Below, piece after piece: positions 59,796 through 64,000 of a stretch of DNA of 64,000 nt. Within the stretch, counting starts at the first letter, position 1. Every line of letters begins with the position of its first letter. The position numbers and the translations under genes are program-made. Under the pieces are notes generated by a model. The model was not told the DNA's origin. It saw only the letters and a program-made list of their open reading frames with translations, and did not search any database. This stretch comes from Christensenella minuta (GTDB lineage: Bacteria > Bacillota > Clostridia > Christensenellales > Christensenellaceae), in contig NZ_CP029256.1 of NCBI RefSeq assembly GCF_003628755.1, positions 1,817,585-1,881,584 of the forward strand, in the 5' to 3' direction.

Positions 59796-59818
59796 AAAAC
59801 CGCATAAAATGCGGTTTT
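59796..59818 (-). terminator. murF terminator
   Basis: 10-bp stem AAAACCGCAT / ATGCGGTTTT with T-run on the minus strand. A second long-loop hairpin (GCCGCG/CGCGGC) lies in 59680-59725. Confidence 0.85.
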
Positions 59819-59829
59819 CTATCTCTTTT

Positions 59830-61182
59830 CTATTTTAATAAAAACTCAACCGTCTTTTCGAGCCGCATTCCGCGCGAGGCTTTGACCAGCACGGCGTCGC
59901 CTTCGCGTACCAGCCCCCGTATTTTTGCAAGCAGTTCGTCCTGCGTTCCGAAACAGAACGCTTCCGCACCCGCCTCTTTTGCGCCGGTGTAAATATGTTT
60001 GGCGAGTGTTCCCACACACAGCACGCGGTCGGCCCTCCGCGCCGCATAGGCGCCAAGTTCGCGGTGATATTGCTCCGCCTTTTCGCCAAGCTCCAGCATG
60101 TCTCCGAGGACACACACCCTGCCGCCTTCCGCATAGGCGAGAACGTCAAGGGCCGCACGCATGGATCCCGGATTCGCGTTATACACGTCGTTTAAAACGG
60201 TAATCCCGTTCCTGGTTTCGATACACATGCGCCCCGCAATCGTTTTATATGCCGCGAGGCCAAGCGCGATCTCGTCCGGCCCCATGCCGAGCGCAAGCCC
60301 CGCTGCCGCCGCCGCAAGCGCATTATACACCATGTGCCCGCCCGGCGAAGGAACGTGTGCCGGGAATTCCGTATCCGGCGTATGAATCACAAAATCCGTG
60401 CCGTCAAGGCCCTTGCTTTTGATCTTTTCGGCATAAATATCATTTTGCGGGTCTTTGCCGAAGGCAGTCACATCCGTCCGCGCCTCTTTAAGCGTCCGCA
60501 GGTACGGATCGTCGCCATTCACAAACACACGCCCGTCCGGCTTTATGTATTCCAACATTTCGGATTTCGCTTTCAATATCCCTTCTTTTGAACCGAGATG
60601 CTCGATATGCGCTTCCCCGATGTTGGTCAGGAAACAGAAATCAGGCCGCGCGATTTTGGCAAGATTGCGTATCTCACCGAAATGGTTGGTACCCATTTCC
60701 ACCACGGCGACATCGTGATGGTCTTCCAGGCGAAATACCGTCAGGGGAACGCCCGTTTGGTTGTTCAGGTTCCCTTCCGATTTCAGCACGCCGTATTTCT
60801 GCGAAAGTACGGATGAAATGAGTTCCTTCGTCGTCGTTTTGCCCACGCTGCCCGTAATTCCGATGGTTTTGACGTCAAACAGTCCTTTATAGAACTCCGC
60901 AAGGCTTTGGAAAGCCGACAAGGAATCCTTCACGAGGATATACGGCCGTTCCGTTTGAAGTTCCCGTTCCGTAATGCAGGCAAGCGCGCCCGCTTCATAG
61001 GCGGACGGGATAAAATCATGCCCGTCGAACCGTTCTCCCTTGATGGGGACAAACAAAAAGTCCGGCTCCACCTTGCGGTTGTCGATCACAACGCCGCGCA
61101 CCCGCTTCAAAAGCGCGGCGCCGTCTCCGTGGTAGGTTCCATGCACCGCCCCTACAGCCTGGCTCAGTAAAAATTCTTTCAT
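59830..61182 (-). CDS. murF: UDP-MurNAc-tripeptide--D-Ala-D-Ala ligase
   Basis: 450 residues; adds D-Ala-D-Ala to the UDP-MurNAc tripeptide in peptidoglycan synthesis. The Mur ligase P-loop GITGSVGKTTTKELI, EMGTNHFGEIRNL, TNIGEAHIEHLGS and NDVYNANPGSMRAAL are clear. ATG 61182 follows AGGTGA, which overlaps the ddl stop; a GTG 9 nt earlier is less likely. ddl-murF is a normal pairing that makes the dipeptide and uses it. Confidence 0.97.
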   Translation of the reverse strand: MKEFLLSQAVGAVHGTYHGDGAALLKRVRGVVIDNRKVEPDFLFVPIKGERFDGHDFIPSAYEAGALACITERELQTERPYILVKDSLSAFQSLAEFYKGLFDVKTIGITGSVGKTTTKELISSVLSQKYGVLKSEGNLNNQTGVPLTVFRLEDHHDVAVVEMGTNHFGEIRNLAKIARPDFCFLTNIGEAHIEHLGSKEGILKAKSEMLEYIKPDGRVFVNGDDPYLRTLKEARTDVTAFGKDPQNDIYAEKIKSKGLDGTDFVIHTPDTEFPAHVPSPGGHMVYNALAAAAAGLALGMGPDEIALGLAAYKTIAGRMCIETRNGITVLNDVYNANPGSMRAALDVLAYAEGGRVCVLGDMLELGEKAEQYHRELGAYAARRADRVLCVGTLAKHIYTGAKEAGAEAFCFGTQDELLAKIRGLVREGDAVLVKASRGMRLEKTVEFLLK

Positions 61183-61187
61183 ACGGT

Positions 61188-62225
61188 TCACCTGTATTTC
61201 TCAAGGGAAAGCTCGATAATGCGTTCACACAGCTGTTCGTAGGAGAGCCCGGCGGCGGCCGCCTCCTGAGGCAGCAGGCTGGTGGGCGTCATGCCGGGAA
61301 GCGTATTCATTTCAAGGAAATAAAGCTCGCCGTCCTCCGTCAAAATGAATTCCCCGCGCGCGTAAACCTCAAGCCTCAAAAGGCGGCATGCCTCCCGCGC
61401 CATGTCCTGCATCGCCTGTTCCGTTTTTCCGTCAATCGCCGCCGGGCATACTTCTTCCGTCCACCCCGCCTGGTATTTATGCGCATAATCGTAAAATCCG
61501 CCGCGCGGAATGATCTCGATGGGCGGAAGCGCCACACCGCCCAAAACGCCGACCGAAAATTCGCGGCCTGTAATGAACTGCTCCACCATGATTTCATCTT
61601 CGCAGCGGAACGCATCCGCAAGCGCCCGTTCCAATTCACGTTGGTCACCCGCTTTAGCAATGCCGATACTCGACCCGCCGCAGCACGGTTTTACAATGCA
61701 CGGAAAACCGATCTCTTCGATTCCGTCCATATCTCCACCTTTGCGAAACACCTTGCTTTGCGCGGTTTTGAGAATGCCCGCGACCATCTGTTTGCTGATC
61801 CCCTTGTGCATGGCAAGCGCGCTTCCCAGATAACCCGCACCCGTATATTTGATGCCCAATACGTCAAAAAATGCCTGCATCCGTCCGTTCTCTCCGTCTT
61901 CGCCATGCAGGCCCATATAAACGATGTCCGCAGCGCGGCATACCTCGATCACGTTTTCGCCGACCGTTCCAAAACCGCTGTCTCCACGGGCGGCTTTTAC
62001 CTTTTCAAGGTCCGGCGCCTGTTCTTCCACGCGGACGGCTTCCATCTCGCCCTCCACGTTGAACACATCCATCACTTCCCCGGGGATATCGAGGCCAAGA
62101 AAGGAATCCACCAGCACAGCGCGGTGCCCCGCCCGCCGCAACGCGTTGGTTACCATCGTTCCCGAGGAAAGGGACACTTCGCGCTCCGAGCTCATCCCGC
62201 CTGCCAAAACAACAATATTCATCAT
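61188..62225 (-). CDS. ddl: D-alanine--D-alanine ligase
   Basis: 345 residues, ATP-grasp fold. Signatures are VVLAGGMSSEREVSLSSG, VYMGLHGEDGENGRMQAF, TGAGYLGSALAMHKGISK, KPCCGGSSIGIAKAG and the metal-binding LEMNTLPGMTPTSLLPQ. The omega-loop GGFYDYAHKYQAG contains a Tyr, as in D-Ala-D-Ala rather than D-Ala-D-Lac enzymes. It starts with two ATGs (62225, 62222). First gene of ddl-murF. Confidence 0.96.
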   Translation of the reverse strand: MMNIVVLAGGMSSEREVSLSSGTMVTNALRRAGHRAVLVDSFLGLDIPGEVMDVFNVEGEMEAVRVEEQAPDLEKVKAARGDSGFGTVGENVIEVCRAADIVYMGLHGEDGENGRMQAFFDVLGIKYTGAGYLGSALAMHKGISKQMVAGILKTAQSKVFRKGGDMDGIEEIGFPCIVKPCCGGSSIGIAKAGDQRELERALADAFRCEDEIMVEQFITGREFSVGVLGGVALPPIEIIPRGGFYDYAHKYQAGWTEEVCPAAIDGKTEQAMQDMAREACRLLRLEVYARGEFILTEDGELYFLEMNTLPGMTPTSLLPQEAAAAGLSYEQLCERIIELSLEKYR

Positions 62226-62422
62226 GATTTTTTAAATGCTCCAATCCGTATTTTCGCAACTGTATGTGTTTTTATTCCGCCGTTTAAAAACCCTTTTAAG
62301 CCGTGATTTATTGTAACACATGAGCCCTTCTCCCGCAATAGAAAACGCGTGGCTAAGAGGAATCCCGGCTGTGTACAGCGTCCCGGAAGGCGGCTTTGAG
62401 CCGCTTATCCGGCGCGGCCTTT

Positions 62423-63112
62423 TCACTCCCGCCTATCCGCCGTACGAATGTCCGTCACCTGCAGGACGTTTCCCGAAACGGTAAATTTTATTTCATAATC
62501 CTTGTATTCCATGCCATAGGTCCGCTCCGGGTCGTTATGATACGCAGGCCGCGGGTCCTCGCGCAACAGGGCGCAAATCACCGCAATATCCCCGTCCGGT
62601 ATTGCGCCCAGCTTTTCCCGGTCCATTTGCACCTGCAGGCGCACGCCGTTTGGAGCCGCCGCGAAGCCCGTAACCGCCTCCGGGTGGCTGTCGGTCGGCA
62701 CATAGGGTTTGATATCGTAGACGGGCGTCCCGTCCATCATGTCAACGCCCGAAATATGCAGGATCGGACCTGCTTCCGCATTGTATTCAATGGCTTCCAG
62801 CTTCACCGGCGATATGCCGATGGGATTTGGCCGATAAGGAGAACGCGACGCGAAGACCCCGACGCGAACATTGCCGCCAAGCCTCGGAGGACGCACCGTC
62901 GGTGACCATCCATCCTGTTCGGATGCGGAAAATCCCCACAATATCCAGATATGGGAAAACCCCTCGAGGCCACGCAGGGCTTCCGGATTCCTGTAGCCCT
63001 CTTCAAATACAACGGAGGCCTCCGCTCCGCCGACAAGGCCGCTCTGGCGGGGAATCCCGAATTTTGCCGGAAAATCGCTTTTGATATGGGCAATCTTTTT
63101 TAATCGTACCAT
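62423..63112 (-). CDS. trmO: TrmO-like tRNA methyltransferase (TsaA/YaeB family)
   Basis: 229 residues. TrmO methylates N6-threonylcarbamoyladenosine at position 37 of some tRNAs. An N-terminal beta-barrel domain has KIAHIKSDFPAKFGIPRQSGL, FSHIWILWGFS, VFASRSPYRPNPIGIS and DGTPVYDIKPYVP, all diagnostic. ATG 63112 lies 10 nt after an AGGAGAGAGG site; the open frame to 63481 crosses the tRNA remnant and is not coding. A C-terminal extension is common. Confidence 0.94.
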   Translation of the reverse strand: MVRLKKIAHIKSDFPAKFGIPRQSGLVGGAEASVVFEEGYRNPEALRGLEGFSHIWILWGFSASEQDGWSPTVRPPRLGGNVRVGVFASRSPYRPNPIGISPVKLEAIEYNAEAGPILHISGVDMMDGTPVYDIKPYVPTDSHPEAVTGFAAAPNGVRLQVQMDREKLGAIPDGDIAVICALLREDPRPAYHNDPERTYGMEYKDYEIKFTVSGNVLQVTDIRTADRRE

Positions 63113-63200
63113 AAGCGCATACCTCTCTCCTGAAAATCTTCTATCACACCGCAGGCCTTCTTGCTCCGGGCACGAACGAAAGCATAACGCTGCAAAACAT

Positions 63201-63230
63201 AAAAAAACCCCGCAGGTTTCCCTGCGGGTT
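63201..63230 (-). terminator. Terminator downstream of the tRNA-Thr remnant
   Basis: 10-bp stem with a one-base bulge (63206-63216 with 63221-63230), T7 on the minus strand. Confidence 0.85.
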
Positions 63231-63255
63231 CCGTACCGCGGAGTCTGCCGCGACG

Positions 63256-63302
63256 TGGAGCTGATGGTGGGAATTGAACCCACGACCTCATCCTTACCAA
63301 GG
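63256..63302 (-). tRNA. 3' half of tRNA-Thr (GGT)
   Basis: The anticodon arm (CC TTGGTAA GG), variable loop, T arm GTGGG TTCAATT CCCAC and the acceptor 3' strand with CCA are present, but the 5' acceptor strand and D arm are missing: upstream of the anticodon stem the sequence is unrelated. This is a tRNA cut at the anticodon stem, as left at one end of an integrated element. Confidence 0.85.
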
Positions 63303-63451
63303 ACGTAGTTGGCACTTTGTTTCGTGCAAAAACTGTTAAAAGAATAATTTAATTGCAATACGCGACGTTCCGCGAAACGCATGGTTGAGGCGTTTTTGGA
63401 CATCGCGTATATTTTTTGCGTCGAATTGTGCAATAGATGAAAAATTTGTGA

Positions 63452-63535
63452 TTTATGAGCAAAACCTAGTTTTATGAGCAAAATTTATGAGCAAAACAAG
63501 AGCGAAGAAAAAAATGAGTAATTTTTGCTCATAAA
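63452..63535. repeat. Iteron-like repeats upstream of parA
   Basis: TTTATGAGCAAAA occurs exactly at 63452-63464, 63471-63483 and 63484-63496, and inverted (TTTTGCTCATAAA) at 63523-63535. Candidate binding sites for an initiator, or a partition site. Confidence 0.8.
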
Positions 63536-63679
63536 ATCAAAAGGCAGTAGTCAGTGGCTCAAAAATATAGATATTGCATATTTGCACATATACCTTATTT
63601 AAAACATATTCTGGTTTGAAATTGAATGTAATAGGCATAAGGAAACAAATAAACGGAAGGAATCTCTTGATAATAATGT

Positions 63680-63716
63680 ATAATACAAAAGCCGTTTGCG
63701 AGAGCAAGCGGCTTTT
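63680..63716 (+). promoter_or_regulatory. -10 element and leader hairpin before parA
   Basis: TATAAT at 63680-63685, followed by a 13-bp stem with one mismatch (63687-63699 with 63704-63716) ending in TTTT. The hairpin sits at the predicted RNA 5' end, so it may attenuate or stabilise the parA transcript. Confidence 0.5.
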
Positions 63717-63746
63717 GCATATATTTCAAGCAAAGGAGGAACGAAT

Positions 63747-64000
63747 ATGACGAAAGTGATCGCCCTTGCCAATCAAAAGGGCGGCGTGGGCAAAACGACG
63801 ACAACAGTAAATCTCGGGATCGGGCTTGTACGACACGGGAAAAAAGTACTTCTTGTAGATGCGGACGCACAGGGTAATCTAACGGACAGCCTCGGCTGGC
63901 ATGAACCGGACAATCTGCATAAAACCCTTGCAACCGTAATGGGAAAAATCATCACGGACGAACCGCTCCAAAAGAGAGAAGGTATCCTACATCACGCTGA
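63747..64000 (+). CDS. parA: ParA-family partition ATPase (3' end cut by window edge)
   Basis: 84 complete codons visible. The deviant Walker [15 protein letters not shown] follows VIALANQ, and the A' motif [13 protein letters not shown] is intact, as in ParA/Soj of plasmids and integrative elements. It drives segregation by forming dynamic filaments or gradients with ParB. AAAGGAGG precedes ATG 63747. Its position next to iteron-like repeats supports a partition/replication module of the element. Confidence 0.95.
   Translation, partial: MTKVIALANQKGGVGKTTTTVNLGIGLVRHGKKVLLVDADAQGNLTDSLGWHEPDNLHKTLATVMGKIITDEPLQKREGILHHA

Larger units (their letters stand above)
63303..64000 (+). mobile_element. 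Left edge of an integrated plasmid-like/conjugative element
   Basis: It begins where the tRNA-Thr gene is interrupted, is AT-rich, carries iteron-like repeats and then a parA gene with a strong ribosome site, and runs past the window end. Integration inside a tRNA anticodon region is typical of tyrosine-recombinase elements. Nothing coding is supported in 63303-63746. Confidence 0.75.

Noticed and set aside
63081-63308. 75-codon ORF ending GIEPTTSSLPRT
   Set aside because: This peptide is the usual mistranslation of a tRNA on the other strand.
63452-63535. CRISPR array
   Set aside because: The units are 13 bp, partly adjacent and one is inverted; this is an iteron pattern.

Overview
The window reads as a chromosome segment of a Gram-positive anaerobe of the Bacillota, class Clostridia. 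Supporting signs are strong AAAGGAGG ribosome binding sites, frequent TTG starts, secA/hpf/tilS-hpt-ftsH/recD2-comFC gene sets, LCP wall-assembly proteins, an old-yellow-enzyme/ferredoxin module and an iron-storage encapsulin. GC is moderately high, with AT-rich islands at about 8.3-15.6 kb and after 63.3 kb. A Christensenella-like lineage is an inference, not something the sequence proves.

Region 1 (1-8.3 kb) is sugar and regulation: an SDR dehydrogenase under a divergent XRE regulator whose operator fills the spacer of a consensus promoter, L-rhamnose isomerase with a LacI repressor and three related operators, a tyrosine-recombinase-fold protein lacking most catalytic residues, a carboxylesterase, two overlapping CarD-like genes, and tRNA-Met(CAT).

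Region 2 (8.3-15.6 kb) is a decayed, rearranged prophage beginning at the tRNA-Met 3' end. It holds an Abi (HEPN) defence gene, holin, amidase, tail fragments, a head-protease fragment joined to an oppositely oriented tape-measure fragment, a capsid/repressor in-frame chimera, a zinc-finger protein, and a lipoprotein flanked by two ~89-bp repeats that each end in a different terminator. A second partial copy of the tRNA 3' end closes the region.

Region 3 (15.6-35.6 kb) is mostly core: a PurF paralogue without the N-terminal cysteine, a PAS-GGDEF-EAL protein, prfB without a frameshift, def, a MerR regulator with a 19-bp-spacer promoter, an XRE/membrane-protein pair, secA, a candidate raiA-motif RNA before hpf, an Ada-AlkA fusion plus ogt, comFC, recD2, metK, and a TtcA-like enzyme.

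Region 4 (35.6-63.3 kb) is envelope and housekeeping: two tandem LCP genes, an MreB homologue, phosphohexomutase, a PT-rich membrane protein, a divergent PRPP synthetase, PHP phosphoesterase, tilS-hpt-ftsH, a PAS-LuxR regulator divergent from a short OYE reductase plus ferredoxin, an NlpC/P60 hydrolase, GH3 beta-glucosidase, two tiny membrane proteins, an encapsulin with ferritin-like cargo, ddl-murF and trmO.

Region 5 (63.3 kb to the end) starts at a tRNA-Thr(GGT) gene that keeps only its 3' half. Beyond it are iteron-like repeats and the start of a ParA gene, which is the expected edge of an integrated plasmid-like or conjugative element continuing past the window.
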